NCBI GenBank assembly: GCA_002162095.1
Contig: CP021424.1
Span: 1,860,001 to 1,924,000, forward strand
From: Armatimonadetes bacterium Uphvl-Ar2
GTDB lineage: Bacteria > Armatimonadota > Fimbriimonadia > Fimbriimonadales > Fimbriimonadaceae
Direction of reading: 5' to 3'
DNA length: 64,000 nt
Positions 38,976-47,773 of the stretch are shown one piece after another; positions within the stretch are counted from its first letter, which is position 1, and each line of letters begins with the position of its first letter. Under the pieces are notes generated by a model. It saw only the letters and a list, made by a program, of their open reading frames with translations, was not told the DNA's origin and did not search any database. A program made the translations under genes and the position numbers.

Positions 38976-39554
38976 ATGCTGACTTCTATGCTGGCCATGG
39001 CCGCCATGGCTCAAACCGCTGAGGCCCCCAAGATCGGGGCTACCGCTCCGAGCTGGACGCTGACCGACACGAAGGGCAAGACCCATCGGCTGGAAGACTT
39101 CCGGGGCAAGTACGTGGTGATGGAATGGACCAACCACCAGTGCCCCGTGGTTGTCCGCCACTACCGCGATGGCGACATGCAAGCCACCCAAAAGTGGGCG
39201 ACCGAAAAGGGCGTGGTGTGGGTGAACATCGTGAGCAGCGCCGCCGGCAAGCAGGGCCATATCGACGCCGACCAAGGCAATCAGATCATGAAGAGCCAGG
39301 GCTGGGGCGCCACCGCGCTGCTGCTGGATCCGAGTGGGGAAGTCGGTCGCCGCTACGGCGCGCGCACGACGCCGCACATGTTTGTGGTGAACCCGGAAGG
39401 GAAGGTCATCTACATGGGGGCCATTGACGACAAGCCGAACGGACCGGCCCGCGAAGCCAAGAACCTGGTGAAGGCCGCCCTGGAAGACGCCTGGGCCGGA
39501 CGAGCCGTGGCCGTGAGTGCCAGCCAACCCTACGGCTGCTCGGTCAAGTACTAA
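38976..39554 (+). CDS. Exported thioredoxin-family (redoxin) protein
   Basis: 192 residues. The N-terminal hydrophobic stretch (MLTSMLAMAAMAQTAEA) is a short signal peptide. AhpC/redoxin fold: IGATAPSWTLTDTKGKTHRL, EDFRGKYVVMEWTNHQCPVV with a single peroxidatic-type Cys, and GARTTPHMFVVNPEGKVIYM. A second Cys is close to the C-terminus (YGCSVKY). Likely a periplasmic thiol peroxidase or reductase-like protein; the exact reaction is unclear. It starts 28 nt after the DsbD-like gene behind AAGGGA, so the two are probably co-expressed. A strong bidirectional terminator separates it from the ATP synthase operon. Confidence 0.88.
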   Translation: MLTSMLAMAAMAQTAEAPKIGATAPSWTLTDTKGKTHRLEDFRGKYVVMEWTNHQCPVVVRHYRDGDMQATQKWATEKGVVWVNIVSSAAGKQGHIDADQGNQIMKSQGWGATALLLDPSGEVGRRYGARTTPHMFVVNPEGKVIYMGAIDDKPNGPAREAKNLVKAALEDAWAGRAVAVSASQPYGCSVKY

Positions 39555-39579
39555 GCCGCTCGCTTCGGCACAAAATAGA

Positions 39580-39612
39580 ATCCCCCGCGTCCCAATTTGG
39601 GAAACGGGGGAT
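39580..39612. terminator. Bidirectional terminator between the redoxin gene and atpG
   Basis: ATCCCCCG (39580-39587) pairs with CGGGGGAT (39605-39612), with an inner TCCCA/TGGGA stem. The plus side is followed by CTTCTTGTT and the minus side by TCTATTTTG. It lies between two convergent 3' ends and closes the ATP synthase operon after gamma. Confidence 0.88.
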
Positions 39613-39632
39613 CTTCTTGTTGAAGGCCTGTT

Positions 39633-40502
39633 TTAGCCGTTGAGGGCTTCGGCGCCGCCCACGATTTCCAGGATTTCCTTGGTAATCGCGGCTTGGCGGG
39701 CGCGGTTCGCGGTCAGGGTCAGGTCGGCAATCATCTTGCCGGCGTTGTCCGTGGCGCTCGTCATGGCCGTCATGCGGGCTCCGTGCTCGCTCGCGCTGCT
39801 TTCCAGCATCGCTTGGTAAACCAAGGTGAGCAAGTACTTGGGCAGGAGCAAGCTCAGCAGCTGATCCGGTTGCGGCTCGAACTTGTAGTCGCCCGCGGAT
39901 TGAGCGGATTCATCCGATTCTTCGCGCTGCGGCGGCTCGATGGGCAACACTTGCACGATCTCCGGCGTCTGGCGGATCGGCGAGTAGAACCGGCTGTAGC
40001 ACACGAACACAGCGTCGGTTTCGCCGTTTTCGTACATCTCGCGGATGCGGCGCGTGACTTCCACGGCATCATCCAGGCCCGCCCCGGCGGTCGGCACCGT
40101 GTGGGTGTCCACCACGTCGTAGCCACGCTTGCCAAAGAAGACGTTGCCCTTCTTCCCGACCGTAAACAGGTTCACGGTGAACTCTTGCGCCTTCAGCCAG
40201 TCGCCCGCCTTACGGAGCAGGTTGGTGTTATACGAACCCGCCAGGCCGCGCTCGGCCGTGATGAGCAGCAGAGTCGCCTTCTTGACGGGGCGTCGCTCCA
40301 GCAGCGGATGCGGCGGCAAATCACCGGCGCCCCCCACACTCTCCATGAACTCCCGCATCTTTTGGCTATACGGGCGCGCTTCTTCCACGCGCATCTTGGC
40401 GCGGTTGAGGCGTGCCGCCGCCACCAGCTTCATCGCGCGCGTAATTTGCTGGATGTTTTTGCTGGTGCGGATGCGTTGTCGGATTTGCTTAAGCGACGCC
40501 AT
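39633..40502 (-). CDS. atpG: ATP synthase F1 gamma subunit
   Basis: 289 residues. The N-terminal helix MASLKQIRQRIRTSKNIQQI then TRAMKLVAAARLNRAKM and the C-terminal AITKEILEIVGGAEALNG are the coiled-coil shaft segments that turn inside the alpha3beta3 ring. The central Rossmann-like domain has TLLLITAERGLAGSYN. It is the last gene of this atp operon: atpD (beta) and atpC (epsilon), which normally follow atpG, are not here. It starts 12 nt after atpA. Confidence 0.97.
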   Translation of the reverse strand: MASLKQIRQRIRTSKNIQQITRAMKLVAAARLNRAKMRVEEARPYSQKMREFMESVGGAGDLPPHPLLERRPVKKATLLLITAERGLAGSYNTNLLRKAGDWLKAQEFTVNLFTVGKKGNVFFGKRGYDVVDTHTVPTAGAGLDDAVEVTRRIREMYENGETDAVFVCYSRFYSPIRQTPEIVQVLPIEPPQREESDESAQSAGDYKFEPQPDQLLSLLLPKYLLTLVYQAMLESSASEHGARMTAMTSATDNAGKMIADLTLTANRARQAAITKEILEIVGGAEALNG

Positions 40503-40514
40503 AGTTCTTGAGCT

Positions 40515-42047
40515 TTAGTTGGCCTTGAAGATTTCGACGTACTCTTCGCACGCCTTGCGGATCTTGCCTTCCAGGTCGTCCGTCATCTTCTTCTCGGTGG
40601 CAAGGAACTCGATCACGTCCGGGTAGCGGCTGTTGATGTGAGCCAGCAGGCCCTTTTCAAACGCGCCGACCTTGTCGTTCGGGATGTCGTCCAGGAAGCC
40701 GTTGGTACCGGCGAACACCGCGATGATCTGGTTCTCGACCGAGTACGGGCTGGCCAGACCTTGCTTCAGCAGCTCGGTGAGGCGCTGGCCTCGAAGCAGC
40801 TGCAACTGGGTGGCGCGGTCCAGGTCGCTCGCGAACTGGGCAAACGCCTGCACTTCGCGGAACTGGGCCATTTCCAGCTTCAGTCGGCCGGCAACGGCCT
40901 TCATCGCCTTGATCTGGGCGTTCCCACCCACTCTGCTTACCGAAACCCCGACGTTAATGGCGGGGCGCACACCGGCAAAGAAGAGGTCCGGCTCGAGGTA
41001 GATCTGACCGTCGGTGATGGAAATCACGTTGGTGGGGATGTACGCGGACACGTCGCCGGACTGGGTTTCAATCACGGGCAGAGCGGTCAGCGAACCACCG
41101 CCGCGCTCATTCGAGAGCTTGGCCGCGCGTTCCAGCAAGCGGGAGTGCAGGTAGAAAACGTCACCCGGATAGGCTTCGCGTCCCGGCGGGCGGCGAAGGA
41201 GCAGCGACATGGCGCGGTAGGCCACGGCGTGCTTGGAGAGGTCATCGTAGATCACTAGCGCGTGGCGGCTGCTGTCGCGGAAGTATTCACCCATCGCGGC
41301 CCCGGCGAACGGAGCGAGGTACTGGAGAGCGTTGGAGTCCGACGCGCTGGCCACGACGATGATCGTGTACTTGAGGGCGTCGTTTTCGCGCAGGGTTTCC
41401 ACCACGCGGGCCACGTTGGCCATCTTTTGGCCGATGGCGACATAGATGCAGTAGACCGGGTCCGCATCGCCGCGCTCGTGGGTGGACTTCTGGTTCAGGA
41501 TGGCGTCAATGCAGATCGCCGTCTTACCGGTTTGGCGGTCGCCAATGATGAGTTCGCGCTGGCCGCGACCAATCGGAATCATCGCGTCCACGGCCTTGAT
41601 CCCCGTTTGCAGGGGTTCGGTGACCGGTTGGCGGTCCACAACGCCCGGGGCATTCACTTCGATGAGCGACTTGCCTTCGGCGGCGATGGGGCCGAGTCCG
41701 TCCAGCGGTTGACCCAGGGGGTTCACCACGCGGCCGAGCATGGCTTCGCCCACGGGCACTTCCATGATGCGGCCGGTGCCGCGCACTTCTTGGCCTTCCT
41801 TGATTTCGGAGGCGTCACCCAGAAGCACGACCCCGATGGAGTCTTCTTCCAGGTTGAGAGCCAAGCCCGTCACGCCGCCCGGGAAGTCGAGCATTTCGCC
41901 CACTTGGCAGCCGGGGAGGCCGTAAACGCGGGCAATCCCGTCGCCCACTTGGATAACGGTGCCGACTTTGTCGGTGGCGTACTTGTTCTCGTAGCCTTGC
42001 AGTTCTTGCTGCAAGATGGAGGTGATTTCTTCGGGTCGGATGGCCAT
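40515..42047 (-). CDS. atpA: ATP synthase F1 alpha subunit
   Basis: 510 residues. P-loop in [20 protein letters not shown], the alpha-specific [38 protein letters not shown], and [20 protein letters not shown] followed by [20 protein letters not shown]. The N-terminus [20 protein letters not shown] is typical. Forms the non-catalytic sites of F1. The gene lies 16 nt after atpH and 12 nt before atpG. Confidence 0.98.
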   Translation of the reverse strand: MAIRPEEITSILQQELQGYENKYATDKVGTVIQVGDGIARVYGLPGCQVGEMLDFPGGVTGLALNLEEDSIGVVLLGDASEIKEGQEVRGTGRIMEVPVGEAMLGRVVNPLGQPLDGLGPIAAEGKSLIEVNAPGVVDRQPVTEPLQTGIKAVDAMIPIGRGQRELIIGDRQTGKTAICIDAILNQKSTHERGDADPVYCIYVAIGQKMANVARVVETLRENDALKYTIIVVASASDSNALQYLAPFAGAAMGEYFRDSSRHALVIYDDLSKHAVAYRAMSLLLRRPPGREAYPGDVFYLHSRLLERAAKLSNERGGGSLTALPVIETQSGDVSAYIPTNVISITDGQIYLEPDLFFAGVRPAINVGVSVSRVGGNAQIKAMKAVAGRLKLEMAQFREVQAFAQFASDLDRATQLQLLRGQRLTELLKQGLASPYSVENQIIAVFAGTNGFLDDIPNDKVGAFEKGLLAHINSRYPDVIEFLATEKKMTDDLEGKIRKACEEYVEIFKAN

Positions 42048-42063
42048 AGTCGTCGGTCTAGGT

Positions 42064-42618
42064 TTAGGCTTGGTTCAAAAGGTCTTTGACAATTCGTTCA
42101 CGGAGGCGATCAAGCCCGCCGCGAAGACTGCCGTCAATGACAAGGTTGTCGTAAGTCACACGCACGCCGCCGATAATCTCGGGGCGAACAACAAAGGTAG
42201 GTTCGGGAGTGCGGCCCGTCGCTTGGGCCACCTTATCCATCAGGGATTGGCGTTGCGCCGCATCCAGCTCTTGGGCCGATTCCACCGTAACGGGAACGAC
42301 CTGGCCGGTCTCTTGGCGCAGACGGATGAAGACATCGCGGATCGCATCGATTTCGGACTCCCGGTTCTTGCTCACGAGCAGGCGCAGGAGCGACATGGTG
42401 AGGCCGGTCACGCGATCGCTGAACAGCTTGTCGTACATCTTCAGCCGGTCTTCGCGGCCAATGCGGGGGTTGCCGAGGAAGGATTGAAGATCCGGGTTGC
42501 CCTCAATCACCGCGCAGACGCCATTCAGATCGTCCTCAATGCTGGGGATGATATTTTGCTTCTTCGCCGAGCCAAAGATGGCACGGGCGTAGCGGGCGGC
42601 AACGCGGGATTCGCTCAT
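42064..42618 (-). CDS. atpH: ATP synthase delta subunit
   Basis: 184 residues. N-terminal [20 protein letters not shown] six-helix domain, then [20 protein letters not shown] and [20 protein letters not shown]. The C-terminal [20 protein letters not shown] is the conserved end that binds subunit b. It overlaps the atpF stop by 4 bp. Part of the peripheral stalk. Confidence 0.95.
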   Translation of the reverse strand: MSESRVAARYARAIFGSAKKQNIIPSIEDDLNGVCAVIEGNPDLQSFLGNPRIGREDRLKMYDKLFSDRVTGLTMSLLRLLVSKNRESEIDAIRDVFIRLRQETGQVVPVTVESAQELDAAQRQSLMDKVAQATGRTPEPTFVVRPEIIGGVRVTYDNLVIDGSLRGGLDRLRERIVKDLLNQA

Positions 42619-43247
42619 CGTCCGGGAACCTCAGCGGTGGCGATGAATTCGTCGATCAGGCGGCGATTGCGCTCGTTGTCCACGTTCTCGTTCAGCAACT
42701 TTTCGGTCGCTTGGAGCGAGAGGTCGGCCACGTGCAGTCGAACTTCGGCCAGCACCTTGTTGCGCTCGGCTTCCATTTCTTCGCGGGCCTTGCGCTGCAT
42801 TTCTTCCACGCGGGCGTTGGCCTCGTTCACCATTTGGGTGCGCAGATCTTGGGCTTCCTTGATCTGGCTCTGAATCTGGTTGCGGGCGTCTTCTTCCGTC
42901 TGGATGATGCGCTTTTCGTAGTCGCTCTTCATCTGGGCCATCTCAGCGCGCAGGTTCTCTGCGTCAGCGAAGGTGCTTTCCAGCGAGTGCGTGCGCTGAT
43001 CAATGGCTTCTTGCAGAGGCTTCAGGAAGAAGCTCTTGATGACCGGGAAAAGGATGAGGAAAACGCCAATGGCGGCCACGGTCTTCCCGAGGTCCAGCGG
43101 AATGCCTTGCGCCTCTAGATCTTTTTGGAAAGCGAGGAAGGCCGGCGGATTTGCACTAATATTGGCACCGCCGAGCATTGCAGCCACACCAAACACGACC
43201 AGAGCGATCGTGGGGGCTCCACCAGACTTTTGCGTTTCTTGACTCAT
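42615..43247 (-). CDS. atpF: ATP synthase F0 b subunit with an additional N-terminal hydrophobic segment
   Basis: 210 residues, longer than the usual ~160. The membrane anchor LGKTVAAIGVFLILFPVIKS is followed by the long charged helix of the peripheral stalk (DAENLRAEMAQMKSDYEKRI, AREEMEAERNKVLAEVRLHV). Ahead of it is an extra N-terminal part with a second hydrophobic stretch (TIALVVFGVAAMLGGANI), so the protein may span the membrane twice or carry a cleaved leader. It is 63 nt after atpE and overlaps atpH. Confidence 0.92.
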   Translation of the reverse strand: MSQETQKSGGAPTIALVVFGVAAMLGGANISANPPAFLAFQKDLEAQGIPLDLGKTVAAIGVFLILFPVIKSFFLKPLQEAIDQRTHSLESTFADAENLRAEMAQMKSDYEKRIIQTEEDARNQIQSQIKEAQDLRTQMVNEANARVEEMQRKAREEMEAERNKVLAEVRLHVADLSLQATEKLLNENVDNERNRRLIDEFIATAEVPGR

Positions 43248-43309
43248 TGAAAACTTGAGAAATCAGGGGTGGAGGCGTTGCCGCCTCCACCAAAGGGATC
43301 TGAGGGGTC

Positions 43310-43546
43310 TTAGCCCTTGAACGACGCGCCGCCCACGAAGACGGTGAGCAGGAACACGAGTTCGACGAACGCCAGGGCGATGATCATCGGAGTCTGCATC
43401 TTGCCGATGGCTTCCGGCTGGCGAGCCATACCGTTCATGGCAGCGTAGCCGATGAGACCGAGGCCGATGGCAACACCGAGAGCAGCGATGCCGAGAGCGA
43501 AGGGCAGGTTAGATGCCGCAGCGACTTGAGCGAGAGTAGGGTTCAT
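43310..43546 (-). CDS. atpE: ATP synthase F0 c subunit
   Basis: 78 residues in two membrane helices joined by the polar loop ARQPEA. Helix 1 is LPFALGIAALGVAIGLGLIG; helix 2 carries the ion-binding Glu in IIALAFVELVFLL. No Ser/Thr directly follows this Glu, as would be expected in sodium-binding rings, so proton coupling is more likely (inference). A standard leader separates it from atpB. Confidence 0.96.
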   Translation of the reverse strand: MNPTLAQVAAASNLPFALGIAALGVAIGLGLIGYAAMNGMARQPEAIGKMQTPMIIALAFVELVFLLTVFVGGASFKG

Positions 43547-43589
43547 GGTTTTGGTTTCCGTTTTCTAGTTGAACAGATGTAAATCGTGT

Positions 43590-44498
43590 TTAGGCGTGGG
43601 CCGGTTCTCCGTGCCCGTGATCGTTGCCGTGGTCATGGCCGTGATCGTGACCATGTTCATCCCCGTGGTGCTCATCGTGCGTGACCATGGAGACGTACAC
43701 GCAGAAGAGGAGGGTGAAGATCATGGCCTGCACGATGCAGGTCAGGAGCTTGATCGGCATGAGGAACATCCCGATGGGGATATTCACGTCGAAGCCACCG
43801 ATGTTGGCAATGTGCTTGCCGAGGTCGTTCATGGCGACCACCGCCTTGTGGCCCCCGTCGATGTTCCCGTAAAGTCGCAGGCTGAGCGAAACGTTCTTCA
43901 TCGTTTCGGAAAGCAGCTCGACGATGAAGATCATCGGGGTGATGAGGACGGCCAGCGCGAGCGGCAACTTCGGTCCCGCAAAGTGCGCGATGTGACCGAA
44001 CAAGCCGTTCTGCTTGATGCCTTCCCACTGCACGTAGCCCACCACGATGAGCGCCATCGCGAGGTTGAAGCTCAGGTCACCGGTGACGGAGGACGGGAAG
44101 AACAGCGAAACAATGTTGCCGATGAAGATGATCAGCCACAGCGTGACGAGGAACGGCATGTAACGGCGACCGCGCGCCCCGATGATGCCCACCGCCATGT
44201 TCTCGACGAACACGTACATGTGTTCCGTCCACTGGGTGGTCCACTTCGTGAAAAAGCGTCCGTTGAGGCCCTTGCGCATGGAAACCGTCCAGGCAAAGAG
44301 GATCGCCAAGACGATGGCCAGGTAGACACCGAGGCCGGTAAAGCTCAGTCCGTGGTCGCCCTTATGGTCTCCCTTGTGGTCGCCTTCGGCCGCGTGGGTC
44401 GTGGACGTGGAATGGCCGGACGTATGTTCGTCCGTTGCGTGCCCCGCTTCTTCACCTGCCGCGAGCAAACGTGAGCCGACTTGCAAAAATTCCAACAT
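43590..44498 (-). CDS. atpB: ATP synthase F0 a subunit with His-rich tails
   Basis: 302 residues. The conserved membrane core has the essential Arg in NVSLSLRLYGNI, plus YMPFLVTLWLIIFIGNIVSL and PLALAVLITPMIFIVELLSE. Both ends are unusual: an N-terminal segment rich in His, Asp and Lys (SGHSTSTTHAAEGDHKGDHK) precedes the first span, and the C-terminus is a long His/Asp/Gly tail (HDEHHGDEHGHDHGHDHG). These tails might bind metal ions, but their role is unknown. It lies 6 nt after the ATP synthase I-like gene. Confidence 0.95.
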   Translation of the reverse strand: MLEFLQVGSRLLAAGEEAGHATDEHTSGHSTSTTHAAEGDHKGDHKGDHGLSFTGLGVYLAIVLAILFAWTVSMRKGLNGRFFTKWTTQWTEHMYVFVENMAVGIIGARGRRYMPFLVTLWLIIFIGNIVSLFFPSSVTGDLSFNLAMALIVVGYVQWEGIKQNGLFGHIAHFAGPKLPLALAVLITPMIFIVELLSETMKNVSLSLRLYGNIDGGHKAVVAMNDLGKHIANIGGFDVNIPIGMFLMPIKLLTCIVQAMIFTLLFCVYVSMVTHDEHHGDEHGHDHGHDHGNDHGHGEPAHA

Positions 44499-44504
44499 GA
44501 GACG

Positions 44505-44867
44505 CTATTCAGGCGGTCGACGTTGCACCGACCACCCGATCAGCAGGCAGTATACCAACGCCATTCCGGCCAAGAAGGCTCCCGGTCCCGGGGCGTTTTG
44601 ACGCTGAATCCATATGGCTCCCACCCCAAACAGGATGAGCCCTACCACGACCCCGTTTACGCTCAAAAGCGCCCCCAGGGGAGACACTTTTTTGCCCTCG
44701 CCGGCCCGGGCCATTAGTCGCACCGGCCCCACCAGGGAACCCACCGCCGCCCCGGTGCCCAGCACCCCCCACGCCCAGCCCACGGCGGCAATGGGAGAGA
44801 TGAGCGCGGCCGCCACCAGGCCACCCAGAAATGTGGCCAATGCGAGAAGAATGCGATCGCGCGTCAA
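44505..44867 (-). CDS. Small membrane protein, AtpI-like (operon position)
   Basis: 120 residues with four predicted spans (ILLALATFLGGLVAAALISP, VGWAWGVLGTGAAVGSLVG, VNGVVVGLILFGVGAIWI, FLAGMALVYCLLIGWSV). No conserved motif is readable. The arrangement and location directly before atpB match ATP synthase subunit I, a c-ring assembly factor. It overlaps the preceding gene by 4 bp (ATGA). Confidence 0.7.
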   Translation of the reverse strand: MTRDRILLALATFLGGLVAAALISPIAAVGWAWGVLGTGAAVGSLVGPVRLMARAGEGKKVSPLGALLSVNGVVVGLILFGVGAIWIQRQNAPGPGAFLAGMALVYCLLIGWSVQRRPPE

Positions 44868-45247
44868 CGCTTCGCTTGGGTTTGCACCCGGTAAATCGCA
44901 AAGGCGACGCCCAGCAGGGCCCCCACCAGGCCAAGGATGCCGCCGATCGGGCCATTGAGCCGCCCATCAATGAAGTAGCCGATCAAGAAGCCGAGGAGGG
45001 GCAGGCCGATGACGGCGTAGGCGATGACCAACCCGAGCCCTGCTCCCCGGGCAATCTCGGGGTCCGCCACCGTCACGCTGGCTTGCTGCTGGGTTTGATT
45101 GGTTTCGTGGCGCTCGCGGGCCTGCCGGGCCGAAGCCTCCAGTTCCTTGATCCGCGTTTCCATCTCGGCGTCGGCCGACTCTAAGCGACGACGGGCCAGG
45201 TCCGCGGCCTCTTTCACGGCATCTTCAGGGGAGCGCGGGTCGTCCAT
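44864..45247 (-). CDS. AtpZ/AtpI-family membrane protein, first gene of the atp operon
   Basis: 127 residues. The N-terminal half is a charged, Ala/Glu/Arg-rich helix, probably a coiled coil (ADLARRRLESADAEMETRIK). Two membrane spans follow (GAGLGLVIAYAVIGLPLLGF, GPIGGILGLVGALLGVAFAI) separated by a loop with YFIDGRL, the AtpZ-type arrangement. ATG 45247 is only 15 bp from the divergent recG start. TACAAT (minus strand 45255-45260) is 7 nt before the ATG, giving a leaderless operon start. Confidence 0.8.
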   Translation of the reverse strand: MDDPRSPEDAVKEAADLARRRLESADAEMETRIKELEASARQARERHETNQTQQQASVTVADPEIARGAGLGLVIAYAVIGLPLLGFLIGYFIDGRLNGPIGGILGLVGALLGVAFAIYRVQTQAKR

Positions 45248-45254
45248 ACTGTGT

Positions 45255-45260
45255 ATTGTA
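45255..45260 (-). promoter_or_regulatory. Putative -10 box of the atp operon
   Basis: TACAAT on the minus strand, 7 nt before ATG 45247. The box lies within the 15 bp between the divergent atp and recG start codons, so the -35 area is inside recG. Confidence 0.6.
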
Positions 45261-45262
45261 CG

Positions 45263-47419
45263 ATGTCGTCGGCGCGTCCCTCTGATCCGCTTGCCACCGA
45301 CGTGCAGTTCCTCAAAGGCGTCGGCCCCAAGGGGGCCATGCTCTTGCACAAACTCGGCCTCAAAACGGTGGAGGACGTGCTGTGGCACTTCCCGCGTCGG
45401 TACCAAGATCGGCGCAACCTCCCGCCGCTCTCCATGCTCCGGCCGGGGATGGAAGCCACCGTGCGCGGCGAACTGGTAGAGGTGAAAACCCGTCCCATTC
45501 GCGGCGGACGCGTGCTGATCTCGGCCACTTTGGCTGACCGCACCGGAGAAGTCACCCTCACGTGGTTTAACCAACCGTGGGTGGCGCGAGAGCTGAACCG
45601 TCAGCGCGGAGAGATCATCGCGTTCGGCATGGTGAAAGAAGGTCACCGCCATCAACTGGAGATGTCCGGCCCCGAATGGGAATGGATTGACCCGGAAGAC
45701 GAAGCGGATGACTTTGCCCGGCTGGTGCCGGTGTATCCCCTCAGCGAAGGCGTGCCGCAGTCCGTGGTGCGCCGGGCCGCCCACAGTGCGGTCACGTTCT
45801 TTGCCGAGAGCATGCCGGATGCCCTGCCCGTGTGGCTGCGCAAGGCGGAGCGGTTGCGCGGCATCGCCTGGTGCCTGCAACAGATGCACCTGCCCGACAC
45901 CCTGAAGGAGCAAGAAGAAGGGCGTCGGCGGCTGGTATTCGAAGAGTTCTATCTCCTGCAACTGGTGCTCCAGCTCAAACGGCAGGAAGCCCACAAGGAG
46001 GTTGGGATTTCGTTCCCTATCTCTCAGCTGGGGGGCAACCGAGCGGCCTCGCCTCACCTCTTCGATGCGCCCAGCGTGCTGGATGAGGGCGGCACCTTGG
46101 CCGATGAAGTGGCGCACATGCTGCCGTTCGAACTCACTGGCGCCCAAAAGCGCGTGGTGCAAGAGATTTGGGAAGACATGGAGCGCCCCATGCCCATGAA
46201 CCGCCTGGTGCAAGGGGATGTGGGCAGTGGCAAAACGGCGGTGGCGGCCTGTGCAATGTTGGCGGCGGTGCGGTGCGGTTACCAGGCCGCGCTGATGGCC
46301 CCCACCGAAATCCTGGCCGAGCAACACGCCATCAACCTCAAGCGGCTCTTTGAACCCTTCGGCATTCGCGTCGGGCTCATCGTCGGCAAGCAGACGGCCG
46401 CCATCAAGCGTCGCCAGGCCCAGCTCATCCAGACCGGCGATATCCAGATTGCCGTGGGCACCCACGCGCTCATTCAAGAGGGCGTGAAGTTCCACCGGCT
46501 GGGGCTGGCGGTGGTGGACGAACAACACCGGTTTGGGGTGCGCCAACGACTGGCCTTGCGCAATAAGGCCGTGGGCAACCCGGATGTGCTGGTGATGACG
46601 GCCACCCCCATCCCCCGCACCCTCACTATGACTCTCTACGGGGACTTGGATTTGAGCGTGATTGACGAGCTTCCCCCGGGGCGCAAGCCGATCAAAACCC
46701 ACTGGAAGCGCCCTTCTGACCGCCCCGCCGTATACCAGGCCGTGCGCAAGCTCATTGACGAAGGCCGCCAGGCGTACTTTGTCTGCCCGATGATCAGCGA
46801 GAACGAGAAGGTGCAGGCGCAGGCCGCGCAAGACCTGCATTACCGCCTCTCGCAAGAGGTGTATCCCGATCTCCGGCTCGGGCTCTTGCACGGGCAGATG
46901 AAGGGTGTAGAAAAAGAAGAGATGATGGCCCGTTTCCGGGCGCACGAGATTGATATCCTCGTCAGTACGGTGGTCATCGAAGTGGGGGTGGACGTCCCCA
47001 ACGCCAGCGTGATGGTGATTGAGGACGCTAACCGATTCGGCCTGAGCCAGCTCCATCAGCTGCGCGGGCGAGTGGGGCGCGGCGGGCACCAGAGCTATTG
47101 CATCCTGGTGGCCGACGCCACCAGCGACGACGCACGGGAACGCATGGAGATCATGGTGGAGACAACGGACGGGTTCCGCATTGCAGAGAAGGACTTGCAG
47201 ATCCGAGGGCCGGGCGACATCGCCGGCACCCGCCAGAGCGGGGCTCTGGACCTTCGCGTCGCCAACCTCGTCACCGACGGAAGACTGCTAGAAGAAGCTC
47301 GTCAGGCGGCCCTGCGAACTTTAGAGCGTGATCCTGCACTCAGCCTCGACGAGCATGTATATATTCTCAATAAAATTGCGCAACAGAGGGACGAAACCGC
47401 GCTAATTACAGTAACGTGA
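45263..47419 (+). CDS. recG: ATP-dependent DNA helicase RecG
   Basis: 718 residues from ATG 45263; a GTG four codons earlier would put the start inside the promoter of the divergent atp operon. The wedge/OB domain comes first (DVQFLKGVGPKGAMLLHKLG, VEDVLWHFPRRYQDR). Helicase motifs: Walker A NRLVQGDVGSGKTAVAACAM, the DExx-type box AVVDEQHRFGVRQR, MTATPIPRTLTMTLYGDLDL, then VSTVVIEVGVDVPNASVMVI and QLHQLRGRVGRGGHQSYCIL. It remodels stalled replication forks and Holliday junctions. Confidence 0.97.
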   Translation: MSSARPSDPLATDVQFLKGVGPKGAMLLHKLGLKTVEDVLWHFPRRYQDRRNLPPLSMLRPGMEATVRGELVEVKTRPIRGGRVLISATLADRTGEVTLTWFNQPWVARELNRQRGEIIAFGMVKEGHRHQLEMSGPEWEWIDPEDEADDFARLVPVYPLSEGVPQSVVRRAAHSAVTFFAESMPDALPVWLRKAERLRGIAWCLQQMHLPDTLKEQEEGRRRLVFEEFYLLQLVLQLKRQEAHKEVGISFPISQLGGNRAASPHLFDAPSVLDEGGTLADEVAHMLPFELTGAQKRVVQEIWEDMERPMPMNRLVQGDVGSGKTAVAACAMLAAVRCGYQAALMAPTEILAEQHAINLKRLFEPFGIRVGLIVGKQTAAIKRRQAQLIQTGDIQIAVGTHALIQEGVKFHRLGLAVVDEQHRFGVRQRLALRNKAVGNPDVLVMTATPIPRTLTMTLYGDLDLSVIDELPPGRKPIKTHWKRPSDRPAVYQAVRKLIDEGRQAYFVCPMISENEKVQAQAAQDLHYRLSQEVYPDLRLGLLHGQMKGVEKEEMMARFRAHEIDILVSTVVIEVGVDVPNASVMVIEDANRFGLSQLHQLRGRVGRGGHQSYCILVADATSDDARERMEIMVETTDGFRIAEKDLQIRGPGDIAGTRQSGALDLRVANLVTDGRLLEEARQAALRTLERDPALSLDEHVYILNKIAQQRDETALITVT

Positions 47420-47434
47420 GGTTGGGGAAACAAA

Positions 47435-47758
47435 ATGAACATTCCGGAAATTGATGTCAATACGCTCAAAGCGTGGCTCGATGCAGGGCGCGACCTCGTT
47501 CTGCTTGATGTTCGTGAGCCCAATGAGCTCGAAGTCAGCGTACTTCCGGGCGTCATCAATATCCCCCTCAAGTCGGTGGAAGATCGACTGGACGAACTCG
47601 ACCCGAGCAAGGAAACGGTCGTCATCTGTCGGTCGGGCATGCGCAGCGGCACTGTCACGGAGCTCTTGCGGGCCAAGGGGTTCAAGGGAGCATACAACCT
47701 CGTGGGCGGCATGAACGCCTACGCCACCCAAGTGGACCCCACACTCAAAACCTACTAA
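47435..47758 (+). CDS. Rhodanese-like protein
   Basis: 107 residues, a single rhodanese domain: LVLLDVREPNELEVSVLPGV, INIPLKSVEDRLDEL, and the active-site loop VVICRSGMRSGTVTELLRAK with the sulfur-carrying Cys in CRSGMRS, then GFKGAYNLVGGMNAY. A cytoplasmic sulfur transferase or acceptor. It starts 15 nt after recG, behind GGGGA, and is probably co-transcribed with it. Convergent with topA. Confidence 0.92.
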   Translation: MNIPEIDVNTLKAWLDAGRDLVLLDVREPNELEVSVLPGVINIPLKSVEDRLDELDPSKETVVICRSGMRSGTVTELLRAKGFKGAYNLVGGMNAYATQVDPTLKTY

Positions 47759-47773
47759 GAGCGGGGCGTCCCT

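Noticed and set aside
43600-43690. Short tandem repeat or CRISPR-like array in the HGHDHGHDHG codons
   Set aside because: It is a low-complexity His/Asp coding tail of subunit a, without spacers.
44864-47089. Very long minus-strand frame ahead of the AtpZ-like gene
   Set aside because: Only the last 127 codons (from ATG 45247) are a real gene; the remainder is antisense to recG.
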